Shown here in pieces: positions 18,333-27,185 of a stretch of 64,000 bases of DNA. The notes beneath the pieces are model-generated. The model worked only from the letters and a program-made list of their open reading frames with translations. It had not been told where the DNA came from and did no database searches. Source of the stretch: Streptomyces davaonensis JCM 4913 (GTDB lineage: Bacteria; Actinomycetota; Actinomycetes; Streptomycetales; Streptomycetaceae); contig NC_020504.1 in assembly GCF_000349325.1 (NCBI RefSeq), positions 1,956,053-2,020,052 of the forward strand, written 5' to 3'. How positions within the stretch are numbered: position 1 is the stretch's first letter; each line of letters starts with the position of its first letter. The translations under genes and the position numbers were made by a program.

Positions 18333-20099
18333 TCAGGCCAGCGACGTGCGCGCCAGGTAGGTCACTTCCTCGCCCGCGTGCCGTGCGGTGGCCCGGCAGG
18401 CGAGGGTGGTGTCGGAGGTGACCCGGGCCGGGGTGACGCGCCAGCGCACCGTCAGCCGGTCGCCGGGCCGCAGGCTCGGGGCGCTGACCGGGTCGAGCGC
18501 CTGGATGTCCCAGCCGCCGGGGGCGCCGAGGGTGAGGCGGGGCGCGGTCCAGACGCGGGCGGAGCCGTTGGCGAGGGTGGCGGTCAGGGTGTGGCCCGCC
18601 GCTTGCAGGGTCAGGCCGAACGGCTTGCGCGGACGGTCCGGCGGCGCCCAGGAATTGCGCATCAGCTTCACCAGCGAGTCCGTCTGCGCGGGGCGCGCCC
18701 CGGCGAGGTCGTGCTGTTCCCCGGGGTCCCTGGACAGGTCGTACAGCTCCACGTCCCACTCGTCGTCCGGGACGTTCCGGTTGTCGCCCGGCGCGAACCG
18801 CACCGCCTTCAGGTCGCCACGTCGCAGCGCCTCCGCGAGGCGTCGGCCCCGGCCCTGGTCGACGGCGTCGGCGCGCGGGGTGACTCCGCTGTGATTGCGG
18901 TAGAAGTACAGGGAGTCGTGGCGGGCCGCCGGACGGCCGGAACCGCGGAGCAGCGGGGCCAGCGAGAGTCCGTCCACATCGGTCGGGGCGGGGGCCCCGG
19001 CCAGGTCGGCGAGGGTCGGGAGAAGGTCCGTCAGCGGTGTGGGCCGGTCCGTGGTGCCGACCGGGACGTGCCTCGGCGACCAGGCGATCAGCGGGACCCG
19101 GACACCGCCCTCGTAGAGGTTCCGCTTGTAGCCGCGCAACGGGCCGTTGGCGTCGAAGAGTTCGGGGTTCGTACGGCCCTCCTCGTGCGGGCCGTTGTCG
19201 CTGGTGACCAGGACGAGGGTGCGACCGGCGACGCCGAGCGCGGTGAGCCGGTCGACGACCTCGCCGACCAGGCTGTCGAAGGTGGTGATCTGGGCCGCGT
19301 GCCGACGGTCGGGGCCCGGCCAGGGGCGGTCGGCGTACTCGCCCTGGTCCGGTGCGTGGCTGGGGGCGTGCGGCAGGGTCGGGGTGAGGTACAGCAGGAA
19401 CGGCTCGGCGCGGTGCGCGTCGAGGAAGGCCAGCGCGCGCTCCTTGAGCAGATCGGGCGCGTAGACCTCGCGGGCCTCGCCGCGGTTGGCGGGGATCTCC
19501 TGCCGGGTGCCGTTGTGCCACAGGTGGTCGGGGAAGTAGTCGTGGGCGTGACGGTGCCCGATGTAGCCGTAGAACTCCTCGAAACCACGGGAGTTGGGGT
19601 GGCTCGGCTGGTCCGGCAGCTCGGGTCCGAAACCCCACTTGCCGATGATGCCGGTGCGGTAGCCGAGCGAGCGCAGCGCCTCGGCGAAGGTGAAGTCCCG
19701 GTCGGTCAGGGCGCCTTGGCCGCCGGGGCCCCAGGGGTTCTCGCGCACGGTGGAGTGGCCCGCGTGCAGTCCGGTGAGCAGCGAGCAGCGGGAGGGCGCG
19801 CAGACGGGGGCGGTCGCGTAGGCGTCGGTGAAGCGCAGTCCCTCGGCGGCCAGGGCGTCCAGGCGCGGGGTGCGGATGAGCTTCTGGCCGTAGGAGCCGA
19901 GCTCGCCCCAGCCGAGGTCGTCGGCGAGGATCACCACGAAGTTCAGCCGCCCCGAGCCGGATCGCACGGCCGGCATGGCGGCGGCGGGCTTGCCGTCGGA
20001 CGGCGGCAGCGCCTGCTCACCGTCCTCGCATGCCGTAACCGCCGTGGCCGCGACCGGCACGGTGGCAGCCGCGGTGAGGAATCGGCGGCGGCTCGGCAT
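18333..20099 (-). CDS. Tat-exported lipoprotein sulfatase
   Basis: A 588-residue type I sulfatase. The formylglycine motif CAPSR begins at Cys100, with metal ligands in VVILADDLGWGE, the GKWGFG region and VTSDNGPH. The N-terminus MPSRRRFLTAAATVPVAATAVTAC combines a twin-arginine signal with a lipobox ending at Cys24, so the enzyme should sit on the outer face of the membrane. ATG at 20099 has AGGAG six bases upstream, ruling out the longer in-frame start at 20177. Convergent with the GH55 gene, it may desulfate algal or other sulfated glycans. Anaerobic-type or FGE maturation is not encoded nearby. It could equally be a phosphodiesterase relative, though the CxPSR motif argues for a sulfatase. 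Confidence 0.88.
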   Translation of the reverse strand: MPSRRRFLTAAATVPVAATAVTACEDGEQALPPSDGKPAAAMPAVRSGSGRLNFVVILADDLGWGELGSYGQKLIRTPRLDALAAEGLRFTDAYATAPVCAPSRCSLLTGLHAGHSTVRENPWGPGGQGALTDRDFTFAEALRSLGYRTGIIGKWGFGPELPDQPSHPNSRGFEEFYGYIGHRHAHDYFPDHLWHNGTRQEIPANRGEAREVYAPDLLKERALAFLDAHRAEPFLLYLTPTLPHAPSHAPDQGEYADRPWPGPDRRHAAQITTFDSLVGEVVDRLTALGVAGRTLVLVTSDNGPHEEGRTNPELFDANGPLRGYKRNLYEGGVRVPLIAWSPRHVPVGTTDRPTPLTDLLPTLADLAGAPAPTDVDGLSLAPLLRGSGRPAARHDSLYFYRNHSGVTPRADAVDQGRGRRLAEALRRGDLKAVRFAPGDNRNVPDDEWDVELYDLSRDPGEQHDLAGARPAQTDSLVKLMRNSWAPPDRPRKPFGLTLQAAGHTLTATLANGSARVWTAPRLTLGAPGGWDIQALDPVSAPSLRPGDRLTVRWRVTPARVTSDTTLACRATARHAGEEVTYLARTSLA

Positions 20100-20277
20100 G
20101 GATGTCTCCTGGGAGGCGACGGGTACGGGGTCCGGAGACGATGGTGATCGCAGCCCTCGGTCCAGGACCATGCACACGCTGTGAACGCTCTGTTTCGAAC
20201 TATGAGAGGAAGAGTCCCGACTCCTGGTTCCTGCTCCGCGGCATCGAAACGATCACAAACGGAGGCCGGATATCCCT

Positions 20278-20289
20278 CTCACCGGTGAG
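20278..20289. promoter_or_regulatory. Perfect 12-base palindrome upstream of the two-component operon
   Basis: CTCACCGGTGAG reads the same on both strands and lies 59 bases before the histidine kinase start, a likely regulator-binding site, perhaps for the operon's own response regulator. Confidence 0.4.
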
Positions 20290-20347
20290 GACCGGGCCGC
20301 ATCCGGCCTCCGATACTGAAGGAGCCTCTTGCCCCGAGGAGCCGCCC

Positions 20348-21538
20348 ATGTCCCCGCCGTCCTGGCTCACCCCTGCCGTCACCCGGCTGCGCACGGCGAA
20401 TCCGTACGTCGTCGACGCCGCGCTGGCCGCGCTGGTGCTGTTCGCCGCCTCCCTCCAGTGGATCTTCCCGGACGAGGGGGACGACAAGCTGACCTGGCAG
20501 GGCTGGCTGCTGGCCGCGGCCACCGCGCTGCCACTGGTGTGGCGCCGCCGCGCGCCCTTCACCACCGCGGTCGCCGTCTCCGCGGCCACCTGCACGATGG
20601 CCTGGTACCACGCCCCGCCGCCCGACGTGGTCTACGGCGGTCTGGTCGTCCTCTACACGATGGCCGCCCAGGGCAAGGCCTGGCAGCGCCGATTCATGCT
20701 GACGGGCTGGATCCTCGGAGTGGTGCTCACCATGCAGCACAAAGAGGAGCCGATGCCCTTCGAGTACGCCTTCCAGCTGCTGAGCGTGGTCGGGGCGTAC
20801 GGCTTCGGCATGCTGGCCCGGGTCCAGCGCGCCTACACCGCCGCCCTGGTGGACCGGGCCCGGCGCCTGGAGCGGGAGCGGGCCGCCGACACCGCGCGGG
20901 CGACCGCGCAGGAACGGGCCAGGATCGCCCGGGACATGCACGACATCCTGGCCCACGCGGTGAGCCTGATGGTGGTGCAGGCCGAGGCCGGTCCGGTGGT
21001 GATGCGCAGTGATCCGGCGCGCGCGGAGGCCGCGTTCGACGCCATCGCGGAGACCGGACGGGACGCGATGACCCAGTTGCGGCGCATCCTCGGCGTGCTG
21101 AAGGAGGAGGAGCGCGAGGGCGGCGCGCGGCGGCTGCCGCAGCCGGGGGTGGCGGCCCTGCCCGGCCTGATCCGGCAGGTCACCGAGTCCACCGGCCTGC
21201 GGGTGGAACTGCGCACCGACGGCGAGCCGCGCCCCCTGCCGCCGGACACCGAGGTCGCCGCCTTCCGCATCGTGCAGGAGGCACTCACCAACACCGTCAA
21301 GCACGCCTACGCCTCCTCCGCTACCGTCGCTCTCGACTGGGCGGAGGACGCATTGACACTGTCGGTGACGGACGACGGACGCGGCCCCTCGGGACCGGGC
21401 GGCGGACACGGGCTGATCGGCATCCGGGAGCGGGCCGCGGCCTGCGGGGGCAGCGCACGCGCCGGTCGCGGCCCTGAGGGCGGCTTCCGCGTCGTCGTAC
21501 GCCTTCCCGCCGGTGACCGGCAGGCGGCGCTCGGGTGA
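20348..21538 (+). CDS. Sensor histidine kinase (NarL-partner, HisKA_3 type)
   Basis: A 396-residue membrane kinase. Four to five hydrophobic segments span residues 20-155, with no large extracellular domain. The dimerisation/phosphorylation site is ERARIARDMHDILAHAVS (His198). The ATPase domain has NTVKHAYASS (N-box) and DDGRGPSGPGGGHGLIGIRERAA (G-boxes). The ATG at 20348 begins directly before the first membrane segment; the 82-residue in-frame extension is unlikely. Couples to the next gene by a GTGA overlap. The signal sensed is unknown; kinases of this topology often respond to membrane or antibiotic stress. Confidence 0.88.
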   Translation: MSPPSWLTPAVTRLRTANPYVVDAALAALVLFAASLQWIFPDEGDDKLTWQGWLLAAATALPLVWRRRAPFTTAVAVSAATCTMAWYHAPPPDVVYGGLVVLYTMAAQGKAWQRRFMLTGWILGVVLTMQHKEEPMPFEYAFQLLSVVGAYGFGMLARVQRAYTAALVDRARRLERERAADTARATAQERARIARDMHDILAHAVSLMVVQAEAGPVVMRSDPARAEAAFDAIAETGRDAMTQLRRILGVLKEEEREGGARRLPQPGVAALPGLIRQVTESTGLRVELRTDGEPRPLPPDTEVAAFRIVQEALTNTVKHAYASSATVALDWAEDALTLSVTDDGRGPSGPGGGHGLIGIRERAAACGGSARAGRGPEGGFRVVVRLPAGDRQAALG

Positions 21539-22209
21539 GCATCCGGGTGGTCGTCGCCGACGACCAGGAACTGGTCCGCAGCGGCTTCAGCATGATCCTG
21601 GAGGCACAGCGGGACATCGAGGTGGTCGCCGAGGCCGGGGACGGCGCGGAAGCGGTCGCCGCGGTGCGGCAGCACTCACCCGACGTGCTCCTCCTGGACA
21701 TCCGGATGCCCGTCATGGACGGCCTGGAGGCGGCCCGCCGGGTGTGCGGGCAGTCCGAATGCAAGGTGGTCATGCTGACCACGTTCGACCTGGACGAGTA
21801 TGTGTACGAGGCGCTGTACGCGGGCGCCAGCGGCTTCCTGCTCAAGGACGTACGCCGCGACGACCTGGTGCACGCGGTCCGTGTGGTCGCCGCCGGCGAC
21901 TCCCTGCTCGCCCCGACAGTGACCCGCCGCCTGGTCGCCGACCTGGTACGCCGCCGCCGACAGGAGTCCACCGCCGAGGTCACCCCGCAGCGCCTGGAGG
22001 TCCTCACCGCACGCGAGGTAGAGACCCTGCGCATGCTGGCCCGCGGCCTGTCCAACGCCGAGATCGCCGGAGCCCTGTTCGTGAGCGAGCACACGGTGAA
22101 GACCCACGTCAGCAATGTCCTGAGCAAGCTGGGGCTCAGGGACCGGGTGCAGGCGGTGATCTGCGCCTACGAGACGGGACTGGTCGCGCCCGGGGACGGT
22201 GAGTCCTGA
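21535..22209 (+). CDS. NarL/FixJ-family response regulator
   Basis: A 224-residue regulator with receiver domain (acidic pair DD at 9-10, phospho-acceptor Asp55 in VLLLDIRMP, Lys in GFLLKDV) and a C-terminal LuxR-type HTH (LTAREVETLRMLARGLSNAEIAG, then SEHTVKTHVSNVLSKL). GTG start overlaps the kinase stop, so the two form a pair. Its 3' end overlaps the convergent VOC gene by 43 bases. Confidence 0.92.
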   Translation: MSIRVVVADDQELVRSGFSMILEAQRDIEVVAEAGDGAEAVAAVRQHSPDVLLLDIRMPVMDGLEAARRVCGQSECKVVMLTTFDLDEYVYEALYAGASGFLLKDVRRDDLVHAVRVVAAGDSLLAPTVTRRLVADLVRRRRQESTAEVTPQRLEVLTAREVETLRMLARGLSNAEIAGALFVSEHTVKTHVSNVLSKLGLRDRVQAVICAYETGLVAPGDGES

Positions 22210-22616
22210 TCCTCCTCCCCGAGCTCGGTGAAGAGGGTGAGCTGAAGCGCCCCCGGCGCCTCCAGCCGGGAGTTCAGCGAGTTCCAGGGCGTACGCGTCG
22301 GCTCGGCGACGACCTCCGCCCCGGCGTCCGCCAGCGTCCGCGTCATCGCTCGCGAGTCGTCCACTTCGAACGCGACCCGTATGTGCCCGGCGACCCGCCG
22401 TCCGACCTCTACGTCGTCGATGAACTCCGCGTGGTTCGGATCCGTCAGCTCCAGGGTGGCCCGCCCCGCCTCCAGGATGCTGACCCGCCCACCGGGCGAG
22501 GAGAACGCGGCCCGCTCGGGGAGGCCCAGGACATCCCGGTAGAAGTGCAATGCGGCGTCGTAATCCTCGGCGGTGACCACCAGGCGCAGCTCACGGACTG
22601 CGGGTTCGTCGGACAT
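22167..22616 (-). CDS. VOC (glyoxalase/bleomycin resistance-like) protein
   Basis: A 149-residue single vicinal-oxygen-chelate protein with one beta-alpha-beta-beta-beta pair (LRLVVTAEDYDAALHFYRDVLGLPE, then the GHIRVAFEVDDSRAM half). It may bind a metal or an antibiotic, or act as a small dioxygenase/isomerase; nothing identifies the ligand. The final 14 codons overlap the response regulator gene on the other strand. Divergent from the MMPL transporter. Confidence 0.82.
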   Translation of the reverse strand: MSDEPAVRELRLVVTAEDYDAALHFYRDVLGLPERAAFSSPGGRVSILEAGRATLELTDPNHAEFIDDVEVGRRVAGHIRVAFEVDDSRAMTRTLADAGAEVVAEPTRTPWNSLNSRLEAPGALQLTLFTELGEEDQDSPSPGATSPVS

Positions 22617-22692
22617 CGGCGCTCCTTCGTGATCAACGGTTCCTGACGGATGAACTCCCGGGCCGCCCCGGAAGATTCCCGCTTCCCCCTCC

Positions 22693-22702
22693 CTCGTACG
22701 AG
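22693..22702. promoter_or_regulatory. CTCGTACGAG palindrome in the VOC/MMPL intergenic region
   Basis: A perfect 10-base palindrome lies about mid-way between the divergent VOC and MMPL genes, with a related half (CGTACGA) near 22725. A TetR-type operator is possible. CGTACG is common in Streptomyces, so support is weak. Confidence 0.25.
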
Positions 22703-22828
22703 TGAGTCGACCGCCGCTCTCCCCCGTACGACCGAGCCCGCCAAACCCCTCCCTCCGGCGATCCGGTGACCCCCGGCCCAGGACGAACCTGGGAGCACTT
22801 GCCCACCGTCCAACCGCCGGAGGCCCCC

Positions 22829-24931
22829 GTGCTCTCCACGCTCGCCCGGACGGCCACCCGCCGTCCGCTCACCGTCATCCTGCTCTGGCTGCTCTTCCTG
22901 CTGCTCGGCTTCGGGCTCGGCACGGGTGTCTTCGGGCGGCTGTCCGACGACGTACCTGATGTGCCCGGCACCGAGTCGGAGCTGGCCGAGGAGTATCTCG
23001 CCCGTGTCGACCCGGCCGGGGAGACCGTCACCGCCGTCGTCGCGGGCGAGGCGGTCTCCGACGCCGCGCTGCGCGCCCAGGTCGAACGGGCCGTCGCCGA
23101 GGTCCGCGAGATCGCCGGGGTCGCCGCCGTGCCCGACCCGTACCGCACGCCCGGTCTCATCGCCGAGGACGGACAGGCCCTCGTCGTCCCGGTCACCTTC
23201 GAGGGCGGCCTGGACGAGGACGCCGAGACGGACGCGACCGACGCCGCCGCGGACCGCATCCGGCAGATCGAGGCACCCGACGTCCATGTCAGCGGCGGTG
23301 AACTGCTCGGCAGGCAGCTCGGCGAACGCGCCCAGGAGGACGTCAAGAACGCCGAGTTGATCTCCCTGCCGGTCGTCCTCGCCCTGCTGCTGGTGGTGTT
23401 CGGCGGACTGCGCGCCGCGGCTCTGCCGCTGGTGATCGCGGTGAGCGGCATCGCCGGCGCGTTCCTCGCACTGTTCGCGTTCAGCGAGGTCACCGACATC
23501 TCGGTGTACGCGATCCAGGTCACCACCATGCTCGGCCTCGGACTCGCCGTGGACTACGCCCTGTTGATGCTGGTCCGCTTCCGCGAGGAACGCCGGCACA
23601 CCGACGAAGTCGTCGAGGCCGTGCACCGCACGGTCGCCGCGGCCGGGCGGACCGTGCTGTTCTCCGGGGTCACGGTGGCGGTCAGCCTGACCGGGCTGCT
23701 GGTCTTCCCGAGCGTGTTCCTGCGCAGCATGGGCCTGGCCGTGGCCGCTGTGGTGGTCGTCGACATGCTGGCCGCGCTCACCCTGCTGCCCGCGCTGCTC
23801 ACGAAGTTCGGCGGGAAGATCAAGCCCGCGCGGGTCCGCCCGGACGGTGAGGAGGGCCGCCTGTTCGCCCGCCTGGCCCGGTTCGCGGCGCGCCGCCGGA
23901 TCGCCGTGATCGCCACCGTCGTACCCGCCCTGCTGGTGCTGGCACTGCCCGTCACCGGACTGACCATCGGCATCGGCGACGCCAAGCAACTGCCCGCGAG
24001 CACGGAGGCACGACAGCTGTACGACACCGTCGACGAGCACTTCCCACCCGGTACCGGCGTCTCCCCGATCACCGTCGTGGTCCGGCCCGGCACCGACCCG
24101 GCGACGGCCGAACGGATCAGCGGTCTGTCCGGCGCCGAGTCCCGTGAACTGCCGGGCGGGGCCACGGTGGTGGAGATCCAGCCGCCCGGAAGCGTGGACG
24201 GCAAGGCCGCGACGGACCTGGTGGAACGCATCCGTGATCTGCGCGGCGACGAGCCGGTGGAGGTCACCGGTGTCGCGGCTCGCCTGATCGACTTCCGGGA
24301 GATGCTCGCCGAACGTGCCCCCTGGGCCGCGCTGACCGTCCTGGCCGGGATCTTCGCGCTGCTGTTCGCCTTCACCGGCTCGGTGCTGATCCCGCTGCGC
24401 ACCATCGCGACCACACTCCTCAGCCTGGGCGCAGCCCTCGGAGTGGTGGTGTGGGTGTTCCAGGACGGCCATCTGGCGGGGTTGCTGGGCGCCGAGGGCC
24501 TGGGCGCCCTCAGCCTCACCGCACCACCACTGATCGTCGCGATCGCCTTCGGACTGGCCATGGACTACGAACTGTTCATCCTCGCCAGGATGCGCGAGGC
24601 CCGGGAGCGGGGCGAGGCCGACCAGGAGGCCGTGGTGACCGGGCTGCGCCGCTCCGGACGCGTGGTCACCTGCGCCGCGCTGCTGCTGGCGGTGGTCTTC
24701 GGAGCGTTCATGACGGGCGGCTTCTCACCCATCCTCCAGATCGGCCTCGGCCTCACCCTGGCGGTACTGATCGACGCCACGGTCGTACGCATGCTGCTCG
24801 TCCCGGCGACGATGGCCCTCCTCGGCCGCCACGCCTGGTGGGCACCGCGCCCGCTGCGGCGGGTCCACGACCGGTTCGGGCTGACGGAGGCGGCGTCGGC
24901 AGCGGAGCCACCGGTACCGATGAAGGTCTGA
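22829..24931 (+). CDS. MMPL/RND family membrane transporter
   Basis: A 700-residue, 12-helix RND-type exporter in two repeated halves. Each half starts with a single helix (TVILLWLLFLLLGFGLG; IAVIATVVPALLVLALP), followed by an external domain and a five-helix bundle. The proton-relay motif GLAVDYALLML is in the first half and GLAMDYELFIL in the second. MmpL proteins export lipids, siderophores or drugs. GTG start at 22829 with GGAGG five bases upstream; the longer in-frame ATG at 22766 lacks a ribosome site. Monocistronic, followed by a strong terminator. Cargo unknown. Confidence 0.92.
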   Translation: MLSTLARTATRRPLTVILLWLLFLLLGFGLGTGVFGRLSDDVPDVPGTESELAEEYLARVDPAGETVTAVVAGEAVSDAALRAQVERAVAEVREIAGVAAVPDPYRTPGLIAEDGQALVVPVTFEGGLDEDAETDATDAAADRIRQIEAPDVHVSGGELLGRQLGERAQEDVKNAELISLPVVLALLLVVFGGLRAAALPLVIAVSGIAGAFLALFAFSEVTDISVYAIQVTTMLGLGLAVDYALLMLVRFREERRHTDEVVEAVHRTVAAAGRTVLFSGVTVAVSLTGLLVFPSVFLRSMGLAVAAVVVVDMLAALTLLPALLTKFGGKIKPARVRPDGEEGRLFARLARFAARRRIAVIATVVPALLVLALPVTGLTIGIGDAKQLPASTEARQLYDTVDEHFPPGTGVSPITVVVRPGTDPATAERISGLSGAESRELPGGATVVEIQPPGSVDGKAATDLVERIRDLRGDEPVEVTGVAARLIDFREMLAERAPWAALTVLAGIFALLFAFTGSVLIPLRTIATTLLSLGAALGVVVWVFQDGHLAGLLGAEGLGALSLTAPPLIVAIAFGLAMDYELFILARMREARERGEADQEAVVTGLRRSGRVVTCAALLLAVVFGAFMTGGFSPILQIGLGLTLAVLIDATVVRMLLVPATMALLGRHAWWAPRPLRRVHDRFGLTEAASAAEPPVPMKV

Positions 24932-24985
24932 GCCTCAGGCTACGAATCGCCGACTCAAGGTGACGTGCGTGGGCACGAGGATGCC

Positions 24986-25015
24986 GGGGTCCCTGCTGAG
25001 GACAGCAGGGACCCC
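24986..25015 (+). terminator. Strong hairpin terminator after the MMPL gene
   Basis: A perfect 13-base stem (24986-24998 with 25003-25015, GGGGTCCCTGCTG on the left arm) closed by the tetraloop AGGA, 55 bases past the MMPL stop. Confidence 0.85.
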
Positions 25016-25097
25016 GTGCACCCGTACCTGGGATGTTCCGCATCGTGTTGACGAAGTGAACTCCCTTCCCGCGCAAGGGATTTCTCTGCTTCACCTC

Positions 25098-25121
25098 TTG
25101 ACGGCCGAGGTACCGGGGAGC
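25098..25121 (+). promoter_or_regulatory. Candidate promoter of the GH16-CBM6 gene
   Basis: TTGACG (25098-25103) lies 33 bases before the CebR-like operator and about 105 before the start codon. The best -10 candidate about 18 bases on (around 25121-25127) is weak. Placement just upstream of the operator fits repression by blocking early transcription. Confidence 0.35.
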
Positions 25122-25136
25122 ACATTGGCGGCACTC

Positions 25137-25150
25137 TGAGAGCGCTCTCA
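25137..25150. promoter_or_regulatory. CebR/LacI-type operator
   Basis: TGAGAGCGCTCTCA is a perfect 14-base palindrome that differs from the well-known Streptomyces CebR box (TGGGAGCGCTCCCA) by one symmetric change per half. It lies 58 bases before the GH16-CBM6 start, followed by a half-like AGCGTTCTC at 25151-25159. LacI-family sugar repressors recognise such sites, so this gene is probably induced by a glucan-derived oligosaccharide. Confidence 0.75.
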
Positions 25151-25207
25151 AGCGTTCTCGGAGGCTCCCCGCACCCCACACCCGTACCCCGAGAGGCAGC
25201 ACCCCCC

Positions 25208-26593
25208 ATGAGTGAAACCTCCGGCACTCCCCACAGACGACGGCGCCCTCTGCGGCGTGCGCTCATCGCCCTGTGCAGCGCGCTGGGCCTGGCAGCGGCC
25301 GCCGTCGCGTCCGCTGACGCCGCCGCCCCGCCGCCCCCGTCCGGCTGGACCCAGGTCTTCGTGGACGACTTCAACGGCGCGGCCGGCACCGGCGTCAACA
25401 CCACCAACTGGCAGTACGCGACCGGCCACGGCTACCCCGGCGGCCCCGCCAACTGGGGCACCGGCGAGATCGAGAACATGACGTCCAGCACCAACAACGT
25501 GGCCCTGGACGGCAACGGCAACCTCCGTATCACCCCGCGCCGTGACGCCTCCGGCAACTGGACGTCCGGCCGCATCGAGACCAACCGCGGCGACTTCCAG
25601 CCCCCGGCGGGCGGCAAGCTGCGCGTGCAGTCCCGGATCCAGATGCCGAACGTCACCGGCACCGCGGCCCGTGGTTACTGGCCCGCCTTCTGGATGCTCG
25701 GCACGCCCTACCGCGGCAACTGGTGGAACTGGCCGAGCGTCGGCGAGCTGGACATCATGGAGAACGTCCAGGGCCTCAACACCGTCTGGTCGACGATGCA
25801 CTGCGGCACGAGCCCCGGCGGCCCGTGCAACGAGACGACCGGCATCGGCGGTTCCCGCGCCTGCCCCGGCACCACCTGCCAGGCCGGCTTCCACACCTAC
25901 GCGCTGGAATGGGACCGCTCGACCAGCCCGGAGCAGATCCGCTTCTACGTCGACGACATCAACTACCACACGGTGCGCGCCAATCAGGTCGACGCGACGA
26001 CCTGGGCCAACGCCACCAACCACGGCTTCTTCATCATCCTGAACGTGGCGATGGGCGGCGGCTTCGTGGACGCGTTCGGCGGCGGACCCGACGCCGCGAC
26101 CGTGCCGGGCCACTCGATGGTCGTGGACTATGTCCAGGTGCTGTCCAGTGGGAGCGGTACCACACCGCCGCCCACCGGCAACCGCGATGCCTACAGCGCC
26201 ATCCAGGCCGAGTCCCACGACAGCCAGTCCGGCACAATGACCGAGGCGACCTCCGACACGGGCGGCGGTCAGAACATCGGCGCGATCGCCAACGGCGACT
26301 GGGCGCTGTACCGGGGCGTCAACTTCGGCTCCTCGGCTGCCACTCAGTTCATCGGCCGGGTCGCGAGCGGTGCCGGGTCCGGCGTGAGCGGACTGGTCGA
26401 GGTGCGCCTGGACAGCCGTAGCAACGCGCCCATCGGCAGCTTCGCGGTGGGCAACACGGGCGGCTGGCAGAGCTGGCGGACCATCCCGGCCAACATCAGT
26501 TCCGTGACGGGCACCCACGACGTCTACTTGACCTTCACCAGCGGCCAGCCCGCCGACTTCGTGAACGTCAACTGGTTCAACTTCGGCCACTGA
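25208..26593 (+). CDS. Secreted GH16 beta-glucanase with C-terminal CBM6
   Basis: A 461-residue exported enzyme. Signal peptide about 1-38 (RRALIALCSALGLAAAAVASADA). The GH16 domain (about 45-315) has catalytic GELDIMENV (Glu180, Asp182, Glu185) and the family strands YWPAFWMLG and YALEWDR. A short Ser/Gly/Pro linker (GSGTTPPPTGN) leads to a CBM6 domain (about 330-461), recognised by AIQAESHDSQSG, NIGAIANGDWALYRGVNFG and the VNVNWFNFGH end. CBM6 usually binds beta-1,3- or mixed glucan. A second secreted glucanase of this window, with a different binding module from the 14323 enzyme, so the two may target different glucan forms. Confidence 0.93.
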   Translation: MSETSGTPHRRRRPLRRALIALCSALGLAAAAVASADAAAPPPPSGWTQVFVDDFNGAAGTGVNTTNWQYATGHGYPGGPANWGTGEIENMTSSTNNVALDGNGNLRITPRRDASGNWTSGRIETNRGDFQPPAGGKLRVQSRIQMPNVTGTAARGYWPAFWMLGTPYRGNWWNWPSVGELDIMENVQGLNTVWSTMHCGTSPGGPCNETTGIGGSRACPGTTCQAGFHTYALEWDRSTSPEQIRFYVDDINYHTVRANQVDATTWANATNHGFFIILNVAMGGGFVDAFGGGPDAATVPGHSMVVDYVQVLSSGSGTTPPPTGNRDAYSAIQAESHDSQSGTMTEATSDTGGGQNIGAIANGDWALYRGVNFGSSAATQFIGRVASGAGSGVSGLVEVRLDSRSNAPIGSFAVGNTGGWQSWRTIPANISSVTGTHDVYLTFTSGQPADFVNVNWFNFGH

Positions 26594-26608
26594 GACGAGC
26601 GGTGAGCC

Positions 26609-26649
26609 GTCGGCGGTCCGGACCCGGCACAAAAATTCGGACCGCCGAC
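26609..26649 (+). terminator. Hairpin terminator after the GH16-CBM6 gene
   Basis: A perfect 12-base stem (26609-26620 with 26638-26649, GTCGGCGGTCCG on the left arm) with a 17-base loop. It lies inside any longer version of the next gene, supporting the start chosen there. Confidence 0.7.
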
Positions 26650-26676
26650 GCGCGGCACAGTGCGAGACTGCGCGCC

Positions 26677-27165
26677 ATGCCCACCGAACTGGAGTACCTC
26701 CGCGAGATCGAGCGCCTGGCCCACCGGGTCACCCTCGCGGCGTCCGACGAGCTCCAGCGCCATGTCACCGCGCTGGCGAGAGCACTGCACCACTACCACT
26801 TCGAGGGCGACGGCTGCCTGGAGGAGGACCGTCCCTTCGTCCGGCTCTTCGGCGCCGCGGTACTCAAGCCCGGCGGCCTGGCGGACTACGACGAGACCTG
26901 CGCACGCTTCGGCGTCGAACCCCGCCCCGAGGGCTGGGCGTTGTGGCACACCTGGGGCAAGGCCGACCTGAAGGTCACCATGGTGGTCTCCGCGGTGGAG
27001 ACCACGGAGGGCCTGCTCCAGAACTGGTCACACGGCAGATCGGTCGACCCCGTGTCCCCGCTCCCGTCCCAGATCACGCTCGTCCACACGGGCTGGCTGG
27101 GCCCGATGACCTTGTCGCCGAGAGGGGCCCGGCGTATGGGGATCGAAGGACAAGCGCTCAGCTGA
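26677..27165 (+). CDS. Hypothetical protein
   Basis: A 162-residue soluble protein I cannot assign. The N-terminal third is helical (ELEYLREIERLAHRVTLAASDELQRHVTALARALHHY). The rest looks like an alpha/beta domain with Trp-rich segments (EGWALWHTWGKADLKVTMVVSAVE; VHTGWLGPMTL). No signal peptide or membrane segment. The ATG at 26677 avoids the terminator hairpin that a 26602 start would include. It stands alone between a glucanase and a convergent AraC gene. Confidence 0.55.
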   Translation: MPTELEYLREIERLAHRVTLAASDELQRHVTALARALHHYHFEGDGCLEEDRPFVRLFGAAVLKPGGLADYDETCARFGVEPRPEGWALWHTWGKADLKVTMVVSAVETTEGLLQNWSHGRSVDPVSPLPSQITLVHTGWLGPMTLSPRGARRMGIEGQALS

Positions 27166-27185
27166 ACGAACCCGCGGCCGAGCAC

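Noticed and set aside
22725..22731. Second CGTACGA half-site near the MMPL gene as a firm TetR operator
   Set aside because: CGTACG is a frequent hexamer in Streptomyces, and no TetR gene is near.
26602..26676. A longer start for the hypothetical protein
   Set aside because: The added codons coincide with the preceding gene's terminator hairpin.
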